Of a stretch of DNA of 31,265 nucleotides, positions 7,501 to 14,547 are shown piece by piece. Both the position numbers and the translations under genes were made by a program. Position 1 is the first letter of the stretch; every line of letters begins with the position of its first letter. The notes below the pieces were generated by a model that did not search any database, was not told the DNA's origin, and worked only from the letters and a program-made list of their open reading frames with translations. The DNA is from a virus. The DNA lies in the IMG/VR virus record IMGVR_UViG_3300009537_000107, positions 1 through 31,265 of that record. One strand, 5' to 3'.

Positions 7501-7989
7501 TTACTCATTCACGACTAGGCGGGGGCTCTCCCCCACCCTGCAGGGGCGGTACTTCAGCCAATACCTGTAGGCGCTCTCTAGGCTATATTCCTCCTCGGTG
7601 ATGGCGTAGCTCTCCAGGAAGTCGCGCAGGCTTCCCCAGGCATCGCGCCCAGCCTGGGTCTGCGCGTCGACCCAGGTGATCATCGTCTGGGCGAAGAGCG
7701 CCCAGCAGAACTGCCCGCCGTGGAGGCGGCGCGGATCCTTGTGGTACTCGCGGCGCACATGCCTGAGGGCGAAACGGAATTTCACCGGCACCAGGCCGCC
7801 CTCCAACAGCGGCGGCAAGTCTGGGAGATCCAGGTCGAGCGCCAGAAGCAGCTGGCCGCAGGCATTTTTGCCGGAAATATGGATCGGCTCCTCGTAATGT
7901 GCGAGGAGGTACCTCCGGACCATCGGCTTCACCGGAATGAGGATCACGCCCTGGGCGCGCTCCTCCTTGGTGAGGAAGACCTGGCTCAC
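7501..7989 (-). CDS. Unknown 162-residue protein flanked by TTTGTACTGG sites
   Basis: The start is set at GTG 7989, not at an in-frame ATG further upstream, because AGGAGG sits 6 bases before it, one of the clearest Shine-Dalgarno sites in the window. GTG also overlaps the stop of the previous gene (GTGA), giving 162 residues. The sequence has a beta-rich N-terminal part (FLTKEERAQGVILIPVKPMVRRYLLAHY), a middle (PVKFRFALRHVRREYHKDPRR) and a C-terminal helical part with a pattern like a small DNA-binding or helix-turn-helix unit (FLESYAITEEEYSLESAYRYW). No enzyme motif is seen. Repeat clusters on both sides suggest it may bind them or be controlled by them; this is inference. Confidence 0.72.
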   Translation of the reverse strand: MSQVFLTKEERAQGVILIPVKPMVRRYLLAHYEEPIHISGKNACGQLLLALDLDLPDLPPLLEGGLVPVKFRFALRHVRREYHKDPRRLHGGQFCWALFAQTMITWVDAQTQAGRDAWGSLRDFLESYAITEEEYSLESAYRYWLKYRPCRVGESPRLVVNE

Positions 7990-8159
7990 CGGCGCCTCCT
8001 TTCCGGGGCGGGGGTGGAATTCTCGTGGAGCCACCGGCCGAGATCGCCGAGCCACTCAAACGGATGGGAGAGCATGCTCACCAGGAAGAGCAGCTCACAC
8101 AGCGGATGGACGATCACGTTATGCACCGACCAGGCAAGGAATATTAACAATTGTCTCAT
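7986..8159 (-). CDS. Small membrane protein (57 aa)
   Basis: Start ATG at 8159, which begins MRQLLIFLAWSVHNVIVHPL, is preferred over the longer ATG at 8276. That longer frame would translate the repeat array itself (KPVQ repeats), and a promoter-like element lies between the two starts. The 57 residues hold two hydrophobic stretches (about 2-13 and 16-31) and a C-terminus with WLGDLGRWLHENSTPAPERRRR. The motif HN-x-I-x-HPL...WLHE is one I associate with small uncharacterised phage membrane proteins. The stop overlaps the next start. Not clearly a holin; function unknown. Confidence 0.6.
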   Translation of the reverse strand: MRQLLIFLAWSVHNVIVHPLCELLFLVSMLSHPFEWLGDLGRWLHENSTPAPERRRR

Positions 8160-8180
8160 GTTGTGAACTGATGTGCCAGT

Positions 8181-8211
8181 CCAAATTAACACAATCGCCG
8201 GAATCTGCAAC
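8181..8211 (-). promoter_or_regulatory. Promoter-like element upstream of the 57-residue gene
   Basis: On the minus strand, GTTGC (8207-8211) is followed after 17 bases by TGTTAATTTGG, giving a -33-like TTG and a -7-like TTAATTTG, near the Bacteroidota pattern. The predicted start of transcription would be about 8175, with the first ATG at 8159. The repeat array at 8212-8252 begins directly upstream of the -33 element, an activator or repressor position. Confidence 0.42.
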
Positions 8212-8252
8212 TTTGTACTGGTTTGTACTGGTTTGTACTGGCTTTGTACTGG
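8212..8252. repeat. Four direct TTTGTACTGG repeats at 10-11 base spacing
   Basis: Copies at 8212-8221, 8222-8231, 8232-8241 and 8243-8252 are identical. The period equals one helical turn, so all copies face the same side of DNA. Iteron-like or operator-like array. Confidence 0.93.
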
Positions 8253-8287
8253 CTTACCTTCCTTATCCTCAGCCATTTAGGACATGG

Positions 8288-8304
8288 CAGTACAGAAGTA
8301 CAAA
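8288..8304. repeat. Two further GTACA-type sites
   Basis: CAGTACAG (8288-8295) and AAGTACAAA (8296-8304), in the orientation opposite to the four tandem copies, extend the array. Confidence 0.65.
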
Positions 8305-8342
8305 TATTATTCTATAACTGAAGATCAGAAATCACAAAAGAC

Positions 8343-8374
8343 AAAGGGCCACCCCCTTCCGGAAGCGGCCCTTT
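8343..8374 (-). terminator. Terminator of the early/replication operon
   Basis: Perfect 8-base arms AAAGGGCC and GGCCCTTT enclose an inner palindrome CTTCCGGAAG. On the minus strand it is followed by GTCTTTTGTG. It lies just 15 bases after the stop of the gene at 8389 and separates the early operon from the array and the next operon. Confidence 0.72.
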
Positions 8375-8388
8375 CTCCTCAGCCCCCC

Positions 8389-8784
8389 TCAGCTGGCTGG
8401 ATTCGCATTCTTCTTCCCCGCACCGGCGCCGATCGACGCCTCCCTCTGCTTCACTGTCGCCAGCTCCTCCCCGTCGACGGTCACCATGACATAGGCCAGC
8501 ACAGGATGGTTCCAGTGCTCGATGAGCCGGTGGAGCTCCTTGAATTCCTCGAGGATCTCTTGGTCGATGTCGTCGATCATGTCAACGTCGAGCAGCCGTC
8601 GCATCAGCTCGTTCATCGTGACCATGCTCGCGAAGGGCTGGCCCCGCATGAGCCGGTACTGCGACAAGGCATAGAGGCCGCAGATGTCGATCTTGTTACG
8701 CTCGATCCAGTCGTAGACCACGGCGGGCATCTCCAGGCGATCGACAGGAGCGCTGGAGATGGGTTGCATAAATGAATTTGACAT
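8389..8784 (-). CDS. Unknown 131-residue early protein
   Basis: Start at ATG 8784 (MSNSFMQPISSAPVDRLEMP) after an AT-rich leader; the longer frame to 8853 runs into non-coding-looking sequence. The protein is acidic and helical (VVYDWIERNKIDICGLYALSQYRLMRG, MRRLLDVDMIDDIDQEILEEFKEL), with a basic Gly/Ala/Lys end. No known domain is recognised. It is the last gene before a terminator and is separated from the upstream genes by a hairpin, so it may have its own promoter. Confidence 0.62.
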   Translation of the reverse strand: MSNSFMQPISSAPVDRLEMPAVVYDWIERNKIDICGLYALSQYRLMRGQPFASMVTMNELMRRLLDVDMIDDIDQEILEEFKELHRLIEHWNHPVLAYVMVTVDGEELATVKQREASIGAGAGKKNANPAS

Positions 8785-9018
8785 AAAAAGTAAAAAAGCA
8801 GCCCGGCAAGCTGCAAAATTCTCCAAGAGAAGATTGATGGGTCTCCCTCCCACCTCTTACCGGACTATGTTCTACTTCCTAAATGGACGGGCATGGCTGC
8901 CCGCTTGGAAAATTTTGCTCTCCAAAGATCGGGTGGCGGTTTGAATTTTCCGTTTACGAGATTGTTCAATTTTCGGGACATTCGGTTAAAAATACATGAC
9001 CAGTTGGCCCCAAATTAA

Positions 9019-9059
9019 CACCTCTCCGGACAACCGCAACTGCGGCCTCCGGAGAGGTG
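9019..9059 (-). terminator. Strong hairpin, probable terminator after the 92-residue gene
   Basis: Twelve-base perfect arms CACCTCTCCGGA (9019-9030) and TCCGGAGAGGTG (9048-9059), with a smaller inner stem CCGC/GCGG. On the minus strand it is followed by TTAATTTGG, a weak U-rich tail. Its loop and tail also carry the GTTGC-N17-TGTTAATTTGG motif seen at 8181-8211. Confidence 0.65.
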
Positions 9060-9075
9060 CAGTCTTGGCGGCATC

Positions 9076-9354
9076 TCAGATCGAGCCCTTCCAGCCTATC
9101 TCGTCGCGCGGGGCCTCTTCAAACGCGGCAATCATGCGGGCCTCGAAACTCTGGAGCATTGCCTCCGGCGGGGCATTATCCCCGGCCGGAATGGTATTCT
9201 CCTCCTGGTGGGTGAAGACTGGCGGGTCGTTGGCAACGTCAAACGCCCGCAGGGTGATGACTTTGTTGGAGCCGTTTCCGGCTTTTCTGGAGGTTTGAAC
9301 CTCCAGGAGCAGAATACCATTGTTTGTGGTGACTGTCTTGACCATCTTTTTCAT
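9076..9354 (-). CDS. Unknown 92-residue early protein
   Basis: Starts MKKMVKTVTTNNGILLLEVQ. A beta-rich N-terminus with a short basic segment (TSRKAGNGSNK), then an acidic, proline-containing middle (NDPPVFTHQEENTIPAGDN) and a C-terminal helix (LQSFEARMIAAFEEA). No recognisable domain. It is the last gene of the tightly packed early operon, 24 bases after the ASCH-like gene, and is followed by a strong hairpin. Confidence 0.62.
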   Translation of the reverse strand: MKKMVKTVTTNNGILLLEVQTSRKAGNGSNKVITLRAFDVANDPPVFTHQEENTIPAGDNAPPEAMLQSFEARMIAAFEEAPRDEIGWKGSI

Positions 9355-9378
9355 AAGTGCGTGTATAAGTGTGTGAAA

Positions 9379-9771
9379 TTATTGCGCATAGGGGCTTTCC
9401 ATGTTAGGGAACCAGGAACATCCTCGCCAGGATATCAGCTTTCCATCGACCTGTTTTGGAAAGAATTGTTTCATATCCTCCCAGCTGTCGAAGCCGTCGT
9501 CGATGGCGAACTGCTTCAATATTCCCGGACATATGATCTCGATTCCGAGCAAGGTGATCATATCTTCCTCCGGACAGATGGTCATCCGGGTGGCTTCGGC
9601 CACCTGGCCCGCGCCAAACTGGTACGACTGACGGTTGCGAGGTGAGCCCCTCCAGAACTGGATGGCCATGCCCACCTTCCAGCGGTCATGGATGTCTTGG
9701 CGGAAGGTGTGGATCTTAATTGCCCTGCGGATCCGCTCCTCGAATTGTGGTTTTGAAAATGTGAGTATCAT
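9379..9771 (-). CDS. ASCH/PUA-like domain protein
   Basis: A 130-residue protein with the arrangement MILTFSKPQFEERIRRAIKIHTFR...RWKVGMAIQFWRGSPRN, then FGAGQVAEATRMTI, then DGFDSWEDMKQFF. This looks like small phage proteins of the ASCH/PUA-like RNA-binding superfamily (beta-barrel with conserved K/R near the IHT-R motif and a C-terminal GF-x-SW). Such proteins are suspected of RNA or modified-nucleobase handling, but no activity is shown here. ATG overlaps the previous stop. The family call is by motif memory. Confidence 0.7.
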   Translation of the reverse strand: MILTFSKPQFEERIRRAIKIHTFRQDIHDRWKVGMAIQFWRGSPRNRQSYQFGAGQVAEATRMTICPEEDMITLLGIEIICPGILKQFAIDDGFDSWEDMKQFFPKQVDGKLISWRGCSWFPNMESPYAQ

Positions 9772-9947
9772 ATTTCTGAAATTGATCTGCTAAGCCTGAC
9801 ACTGAGCCTTCCCGCATATCCCTGGGCGCGCTTCAGGCGGCTGGCTTTTCTCCAGGCTTCCGGCAGGGATGCTGCCGGCACCACGATCGTGATCGGATCG
9901 CGCTGAGCGAAGCTGATAGTGCCCAGGTATGTCTTGTATTCGGTCAT
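9768..9947 (-). CDS. Unknown small basic protein (59 aa)
   Basis: Start at ATG 9947, overlapping the stop of the preceding gene (ATGA). The longer frame starting at 10010 is a read-through of that gene's coding region. The product MTEYKTYLGTISFAQRD... ends in a basic, Ser/Arg-rich stretch (LKRAQGYAGRLSVRLSRS). It is preserved by the overlap at both ends, which supports a real gene, but no function is recognisable. Confidence 0.55.
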   Translation of the reverse strand: MTEYKTYLGTISFAQRDPITIVVPAASLPEAWRKASRLKRAQGYAGRLSVRLSRSISEI

Positions 9948-10348
9948 GCTGATTGAGCCGCTGCAGGTTGCGCCTCCCGGAGCTCGGCGGGCCCGAACTC
10001 GGAGAGCCACCGGAAGGCGAAGTTCATTCCGGCGATCGCGGCCGAGGGATAGTCCTCGAGCAGCTCTGAATACTCATACTCCACGCCCTGCGACGTGATG
10101 ATGAAGACCTTCCAGGCCCCGACTGCCATTGGCTGCGTGCGGAGCCTAATATTATGCTCACAGAGCATGTAGACGGTCAGGTTAAAGAGGAACTCCCCTT
10201 CGGGGTGCACCATCTTCTTTTTGAGGCAGTTCGAAGCATAATCTGCCCATATTTTAGGGTAAATATTACGCCACTTTTCGAGCGTCTCCGGCTCGATGAT
10301 TATTATGTTCGACGGGTGATTCATCGGCGTAATGTTACTCTTGTTCAT
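9944..10348 (-). CDS. Unknown 134-residue early protein
   Basis: Begins MNKSNITPMNHPSNIIIIEPETLEKW; MNHPSN at 10324 is an alternative start. Contains a helical centre (YPKIWADYASNCLKKKM), FLFNLTVYMLCEHNIRL, and a beta segment (VGAWKVFIITSQGVEYEYSELLEDY), ending in an Ala/Gln-rich tail. It begins 13 bases inside the previous gene, another overlapping junction. Unknown function; likely an early phage protein. Confidence 0.62.
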   Translation of the reverse strand: MNKSNITPMNHPSNIIIIEPETLEKWRNIYPKIWADYASNCLKKKMVHPEGEFLFNLTVYMLCEHNIRLRTQPMAVGAWKVFIITSQGVEYEYSELLEDYPSAAIAGMNFAFRWLSEFGPAELREAQPAAAQSA

Positions 10349-10625
10349 AGCCGTCTGAGAGGCGCAATCTCCCGTCAGAACTGACGTAACAAGGGGAGCG
10401 ATCAGCGGTCACCTCAAGCCGGTATGATATCATTCCGCTCCCCGCTTCGGCCATTGAGAGCTTGACCTCGCGGAGATCGTGCGCCAGCAGCGTGAGGGGG
10501 GCAGCAATCGCCGCTGGTGCTGCACCCAGGAGTCCAATCTGGCAGGGCGATGTATCGCAGACGATGATCATGTGGATGAGGCCACGATAGATCATGTTGA
10601 GCTTTTCGCTGATCGAAGAGGTCAT
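10335..10625 (-). CDS. Unknown 96-residue early protein
   Basis: The frame is open from 10910, but the start at ATG 10625 (MTSSISEKLNMIYRGLIHMI) overlaps the previous stop, matching the operon's pattern. The rest is a mix of beta and Ala-rich segments (GLLGAAPAAIAAPLTLLAHDLREVKLSMAEAG) with a beta-rich end (ISYRLEVTADRSPCYVSSDGRLRLS). No family recognised. Confidence 0.58.
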   Translation of the reverse strand: MTSSISEKLNMIYRGLIHMIIVCDTSPCQIGLLGAAPAAIAAPLTLLAHDLREVKLSMAEAGSGMISYRLEVTADRSPCYVSSDGRLRLSDGYEQE

Positions 10626-10978
10626 AATTTGCGCCCTTTCGTCATCTGCCCTTCCGGGCGCGGTTCGCCAGGAGCCCATTTCTCTGCCCCCGGCGCGAAC
10701 AGGTAGTACCATTCCCAGTATTCGCCTGCGGATCTTCCTCGCCGGACCTTCTTTTGATTCCTTGTCCAGTAATCGATCGCCGAGCGCTCCGCCCAGTCGT
10801 GCGGGTATTTCCAATTGCCGAAGCGGATGAGTGAATGCTTCTTCCGCCCGCTGCGGTGGGTATACGAAGCGACGACTACCGCCTTGAACGTCGGGTGGCG
10901 GGGCGTCCATACCGGGACATTCACCCGGGGCACTCCCACCTCGAGCAGCAAGTTTTGAAGATCAGATGCTTTCATCAT
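10622..10978 (-). CDS. Unknown basic early protein (118 aa)
   Basis: Begins MMKASDLQNLLLEVGVPRVNVPVWTP. It is Trp/Tyr/Arg rich (FGNWKYPHDWAERSAIDYWTRNQKKVRRGRSAGEYWEWYY) and basic overall, which would suit nucleic-acid binding, but no family is recognised. Start overlaps the previous gene by 17 bases; stop overlaps the next start. Confidence 0.6.
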   Translation of the reverse strand: MMKASDLQNLLLEVGVPRVNVPVWTPRHPTFKAVVVASYTHRSGRKKHSLIRFGNWKYPHDWAERSAIDYWTRNQKKVRRGRSAGEYWEWYYLFAPGAEKWAPGEPRPEGQMTKGRKL

Positions 10979-11279
10979 TGTTCACTTTGAGTTCCCCCTG
11001 GCCACCCCATCCGGGGAGGCGTAAATCTTGTTCGCTGAAGCCATTTCGGATCGCCCATGTCGTGGCCGAAGTCCTGACAATTCTTGGGAATGTGGCCATC
11101 ACGATGGTGATGTGCTCGCGAACGAGCTGGCAATCTCGGACTTGAGTCACTATCGGCGCTTTCCCTCTGACCAAGCGGATGATGGTGTCGTTTTGCGGAC
11201 ATTCGCCATCGAGGAATATGGCAGCGATTGCGATTGTCGGTATGCCCATGGCCCTGAAGTAGTGCACGGATTTTCCCAT
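10962..11279 (-). CDS. Unknown 105-residue protein after primase-helicase
   Basis: ATG at 11279 is the first base after the stop of the primase gene. Sequence MGKSVHYFRAMGIPTIAIAAIFLDGECPQND... is mixed alpha/beta (IVTQVRDCQLVREHITIVMATFPRIV), with a Gly-rich C-terminal LPGWGGQGEL. No enzyme motif. Coupling to the primase suggests a role in replication, but this is inference. Confidence 0.6.
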   Translation of the reverse strand: MGKSVHYFRAMGIPTIAIAAIFLDGECPQNDTIIRLVRGKAPIVTQVRDCQLVREHITIVMATFPRIVRTSATTWAIRNGFSEQDLRLPGWGGQGELKVNNDESI

Positions 11280-14048
11280 TTATTCCGGATAGTTGGCTGT
11301 GCTGGGCAAATAGTCCCTGTCGGCGAAGGTGAAGAACTCGCGCGAGTTCCTTTTATCCATGGCACCCACATGGATGTGCCCCGACCGGCCGCGATCGAAG
11401 CTCTGGCCGCTCTCATCGGGGCGCTCAGGGTTGAAGTGCAATCCAGCATACCTGCAATAGGCTATGAATTTGCGTTTGATGGCGGCCGAGCTCCACATCT
11501 TTGCCGCCTTTACCTCCACCTCCACCTCATTCTGGAGCTCCTTCCGGTCAAGCCGTGTATTGAGCCGCGCGGCATCGCTGAAGTAGTGCTCCGCCCAGGC
11601 GAGGAAGTCCTCCCCCATCTCTTGGCGGTGCTTGCGGAGCTCGAGCCTGCCTGGCGGCATCTCGACGACTCCCTTCTCGAAGTACATCTGCAGGCAGCAC
11701 GCCATCAGGTTGAAGAAGTCATTCCAGTCCTCCGGCTCATAGTCGTCGAAGAACAGCCTGCCCGCGAGGCCGGCAGGCTTTCTTTCTTTATCAAAGTAGT
11801 CGGAGAAGCCGAGTAGAATTTGTCTGTCTGCGAAACTGTCACCATCGCCCAATATTGCGTGATTCGTGGACATGTAGAGCTTTATCACCTGCTCCGTGGC
11901 GAGCTTGTACTTCCCCTTCCCCTTCTTATTGATGGTGATCTTCCCCGTAACGACGGCGAAGAAGCTCTCGAAGTCGAAGTTTGCCCTAAGATCGTCCACC
12001 CAGATGACGCCCGTGCTTGGCTCCACCTCCTCGAAGAGGAATTGGTCATCTCCCATCTTCCTCTGCTTCCCATCGATGTAGACGGTGGGCACCATCTTCT
12101 CCAGGATGACGCCCAGGAGGGACTTCCCGGAGCGGCCCTGGCTTGTGCCGACCTCCGAGTTTCTCACGTCCATGGCTATTACCGCCTTCCTCATGGTCGC
12201 AGGGGAATAGCGATGCAGCATGTAGCCTATCGCCGTGAGCTTGGAGGCCAGGCTGAGCCTGTGCTCCTCTGCCTGCCAGGGCTTGTATTGCCATCCCGGC
12301 TTCTCCTCATTCTCCACGCGATCGCGCCAGTTGTACTCGCTCGCCAGATAGAGGAACTGCAGCAGGTCGAAGCGCTGCCCGCGCTCGCTGAATTCGAGCG
12401 CCCAGCCTCCTTCCCGGAGATCGCGGAAGCGCACCATCCGGTCGCCATGCCGCGTAACGTCGAAGTCGCGGATGTGGTCCTTCCATACATGGTGGGGAAG
12501 GTCTGCCTTCGCATGAATGGCGACACCTTCTTTCCGGACCTCCCATACCTGGTTCTGGAAGTAGAGAAACTGGCAATGCGGGTCGGGTTTGGCAAAATGA
12601 GTGTCGATGAACTTGAGATTGCCCAGGGCGTCTCCTCCCAGGTAGGTCTTTCCATGTCGGTACAGCATCTCCAGAACGCCCTTCTCCCCGATTCGCTCCG
12701 TGAAGTCGGTGACGTAGTCGCGGATCTGCCACGCCTCCACCTTGGAGACAATTCTGCCGTCGAGCTGAATGAAGCAATACTCCGCGAGATTGTGCGCGAA
12801 GCGGCCGTAGTCGCGGTTGCCCAGGAAGGTGATCAACCCGATGAACTGGAAATTCACCTTACCGGAGTCGTTGTAACTCCAATAGCGCTCTTCTGGAAGC
12901 ACTGGCTGCGCCAGCTCGATGGCCCCATGCGAATCAATTTTCCAGAGATCTTTCCAGAAAAGGAACTTCCCCATGGGAATGAGGATATCGCGATACTTCT
13001 TCGCGAATGCCTGTGCGTCGTGAAGTGCCCAGATCTTCTTTACTGCCGATTTTGAAGTGTCCGTCAGGGCGAATATTGTGGTCCAATCACCCTTTATCGG
13101 AGCGATGACTCCATCGTCCTTCCTGGTCTTCTCCATGGTGAGCCGCCGGAGCTCACCCTCGACCTGCGCCTCTTTGCTCTTCGCGCTGCCCGCAAGCAGG
13201 TCGTCTAGGCCCTTCTCCCTGCCGGGATTAATGTGGCCGAAGAAGAGCTCCAGATCGAGCCCTGTCTTCCCGAAGGCCGCGAAATACTCCCGGAAATTAT
13301 TTACAGCGGCAAAAAAATTGTAGGGCCGGCCATCCGCCCTCTTTCCTGGGCTCTCCGCGAGATCGTCGGATAGGTCAAAGCAGTCTGCATCGGTGAGGAA
13401 GACGATCTTCCTGACGCCGCAATTCCGGATGATCATCTCGAAGTCACGGGGCAGGCCGAGCTCCTTGTCGGCGAGGTTCTGAATTCCGCCGATTCCCACC
13501 ATGGGCATGCCGAATTTCGCGCCCATCTCGGCCTTCAGCTCTCCTTCGATGATGTATAGCGTGTCGAATTGCTTCTGAGTCTCATACATGCGAAGCGTCG
13601 CCTCCGGGTACCAGAGCCTGATTCCCGCCCCGGGCGGCGACTTGTATTTCACCGGCCTGTTGTATTTGTCCGGATGCAGGGCCGGGTTTGAATGCCTCAG
13701 CCGGTAGAACGTGCTGAGCCGCACGCCTCTCCCATCGCGCAGATAGGTTGCGCGCCTGCGGTCGAGGGTCACATAATGAAAGACCATGTCCGGCCCTTCA
13801 ACGATGTCCCAGCGCGGGCCGAACGACCCAGGCGTGATGCGCTGGATCGTCAGCTCCTCCAGAAGCTTCTCCTGCTCATAGGCGTCGACGCGGTAGATGC
13901 CCACCATGCTGCTGATGTCTCTGGAAGTCAGGCCCAGCTCACCGAGCCGCTGCTCTGTGTAGGAGAGTATCTTCTTTTTTTTCGTATTTCTCAGAGCAGA
14001 CACGGGTGGAGCTTCTAATTGTTGATTGGATTTGCCCGGCGTCGGCAC
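11280..14048 (-). CDS. Primase-helicase: TOPRIM (DUF3854-like) plus superfamily 3-type ATPase
   Basis: A 922-residue replication protein that should prime and unwind phage DNA. The start is GTG 14048; SYTEQRLGELGL (29-40) is the first conserved-looking stretch. A TOPRIM-like core is seen at residues 164-173 (LYIIEGELKA, Glu168 and Glu170) and at 216-222 (VFLTDAD), typical of metal-binding TOPRIM acids. The C-terminal ATPase has Walker A GTSQGRSGKS (634-643), Walker B VIWVDD (681-686) and a sensor STNH (727-730). The last about 130 residues carry helical DNA-binding-like segments. It is the longest gene of the early operon; the small genes after it overlap it or follow without a gap. Confidence 0.9.
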   Translation of the reverse strand: MPTPGKSNQQLEAPPVSALRNTKKKKILSYTEQRLGELGLTSRDISSMVGIYRVDAYEQEKLLEELTIQRITPGSFGPRWDIVEGPDMVFHYVTLDRRRATYLRDGRGVRLSTFYRLRHSNPALHPDKYNRPVKYKSPPGAGIRLWYPEATLRMYETQKQFDTLYIIEGELKAEMGAKFGMPMVGIGGIQNLADKELGLPRDFEMIIRNCGVRKIVFLTDADCFDLSDDLAESPGKRADGRPYNFFAAVNNFREYFAAFGKTGLDLELFFGHINPGREKGLDDLLAGSAKSKEAQVEGELRRLTMEKTRKDDGVIAPIKGDWTTIFALTDTSKSAVKKIWALHDAQAFAKKYRDILIPMGKFLFWKDLWKIDSHGAIELAQPVLPEERYWSYNDSGKVNFQFIGLITFLGNRDYGRFAHNLAEYCFIQLDGRIVSKVEAWQIRDYVTDFTERIGEKGVLEMLYRHGKTYLGGDALGNLKFIDTHFAKPDPHCQFLYFQNQVWEVRKEGVAIHAKADLPHHVWKDHIRDFDVTRHGDRMVRFRDLREGGWALEFSERGQRFDLLQFLYLASEYNWRDRVENEEKPGWQYKPWQAEEHRLSLASKLTAIGYMLHRYSPATMRKAVIAMDVRNSEVGTSQGRSGKSLLGVILEKMVPTVYIDGKQRKMGDDQFLFEEVEPSTGVIWVDDLRANFDFESFFAVVTGKITINKKGKGKYKLATEQVIKLYMSTNHAILGDGDSFADRQILLGFSDYFDKERKPAGLAGRLFFDDYEPEDWNDFFNLMACCLQMYFEKGVVEMPPGRLELRKHRQEMGEDFLAWAEHYFSDAARLNTRLDRKELQNEVEVEVKAAKMWSSAAIKRKFIAYCRYAGLHFNPERPDESGQSFDRGRSGHIHVGAMDKRNSREFFTFADRDYLPSTANYPE

Positions 14049-14155
14049 TTACACTTTGCCGCCGGAAGAATTGTGATATTCTGCTCAGCCGCAAGAGCGG
14101 CGAGGATGGCATCCCAGCGGTTGCTTCGTTGCGAGCCAATGAAAATCTTACTCAT
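14015..14155 (-). CDS. Possible 46-residue gene between Cro-like protein and primase
   Basis: ATG at 14155 overlaps the stop of the upstream gene (ATGAGTAA) and the frame runs 46 codons to a TAG at 14015. It overlaps the primase start by 34 bases. The product (MSKIFIGSQRSNRWDAILAA...) ends basic (CKCRRRAN). Its support is only the overlap pattern typical of this operon. If the primase truly starts later, the overlap disappears. Confidence 0.35.
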   Translation of the reverse strand: MSKIFIGSQRSNRWDAILAALAAEQNITILPAAKCKCRRRANPINN

Positions 14156-14390
14156 CCTCGTCGATGAGTTCGGTTACGTCCACGTCGAGCCACCTGGCGA
14201 AGTTGATCGCCTCCTCGAGGAACATTGGCAGCCGACCATAAACGAGGCTCCTGAAGCGGTATACGCTCATCGGGGGAGCCCCTTTCGCCTGGAGCTGCCG
14301 TAGGACAGAATGAGCAGGTTTCAGGTATCTCTTGTTCTGGACATTGTGGCCCCTCTCCTCTAGGAGCCGCTGTAGTGATTTCATGGACAT
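14148..14390 (-). CDS. Small Cro-like / early regulatory protein (80 aa)
   Basis: An 80-residue protein (MSMKSLQRLLEERGHNVQNKRYL...) whose C-terminal half (MSVYRFRSLVYGRLPMFLEEAINFARWLDVDVTELI) looks like a XRE/Cro helix-turn-helix with the usual closing INFARWL-x-V-x-VTEL. It heads the minus-strand early operon and lies back-to-back with a plus-strand repressor-like gene, the standard Cro/CI arrangement. Function as Cro-like switch protein is therefore a context-based inference; ATG at 14384 is an equally possible start. Confidence 0.65.
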   Translation of the reverse strand: MSMKSLQRLLEERGHNVQNKRYLKPAHSVLRQLQAKGAPPMSVYRFRSLVYGRLPMFLEEAINFARWLDVDVTELIDEDE

Positions 14391-14455
14391 ATAAATTTAC
14401 CAATTAGTGCAGGGCCGCGCCAAATGCGTTAGTGTTTTCGGCGAAAGTCGCAAAC

Positions 14456-14483
14456 TTTGAACTAAATGTTTTGAACTTTTAAC
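14456..14483. promoter_or_regulatory. Paired TTTGAACT / TTTTGAACTTTTAAC operator-like sites
   Basis: Two similar sites lie in the divergent intergenic region: TTTGAACT (14456-14463) and TTTTGAACTTTTAAC (14469-14483). A third and fourth version, GAACTTTTT (18166-18174) and GAACTTTTAAC (18187-18197), lie in the other regulatory region. They may be binding sites of one of the two regulators coded on either side. Confidence 0.45.
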
Positions 14484-14502
14484 CACATCGTCAATACCTT
14501 TG
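14470..14502 (+). promoter_or_regulatory. Bacteroidota-type promoter for the repressor gene
   Basis: TTTG (14470-14473), then 21 bases, then TACCTTTG (14495-14502), matching the TTTG and TAnnTTTG elements. Transcription should begin near 14508-14510, about 40 bases before the ATG at 14548. The operator-like repeat covers the upstream element. Confidence 0.68.
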
Positions 14503-14547
14503 TGGATAACAGGCAATAACTTTGGCGTTTCAATAACCTGAATTGAG

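Noticed and set aside
7248-7508. Minus-strand 86-codon frame
   Set aside because: Runs through the terminator at 7408-7434 and the repeat cluster; not compatible with a real gene.
7286-8304. CRISPR array
   Set aside because: Repeats are only 10 bases and mostly directly adjacent without unique spacers of regular length.
8865-8981. 38-codon minus-strand frame starting MSRKLNN in the leader of the 131-residue gene
   Set aside because: Too short, no coupling or start signal; a leader peptide cannot be excluded but has no support.
11820-13055. Plus-strand 411-codon open frame
   Set aside because: Antisense to the primase-helicase, whose Walker and TOPRIM motifs are intact; a GC-rich shadow frame.
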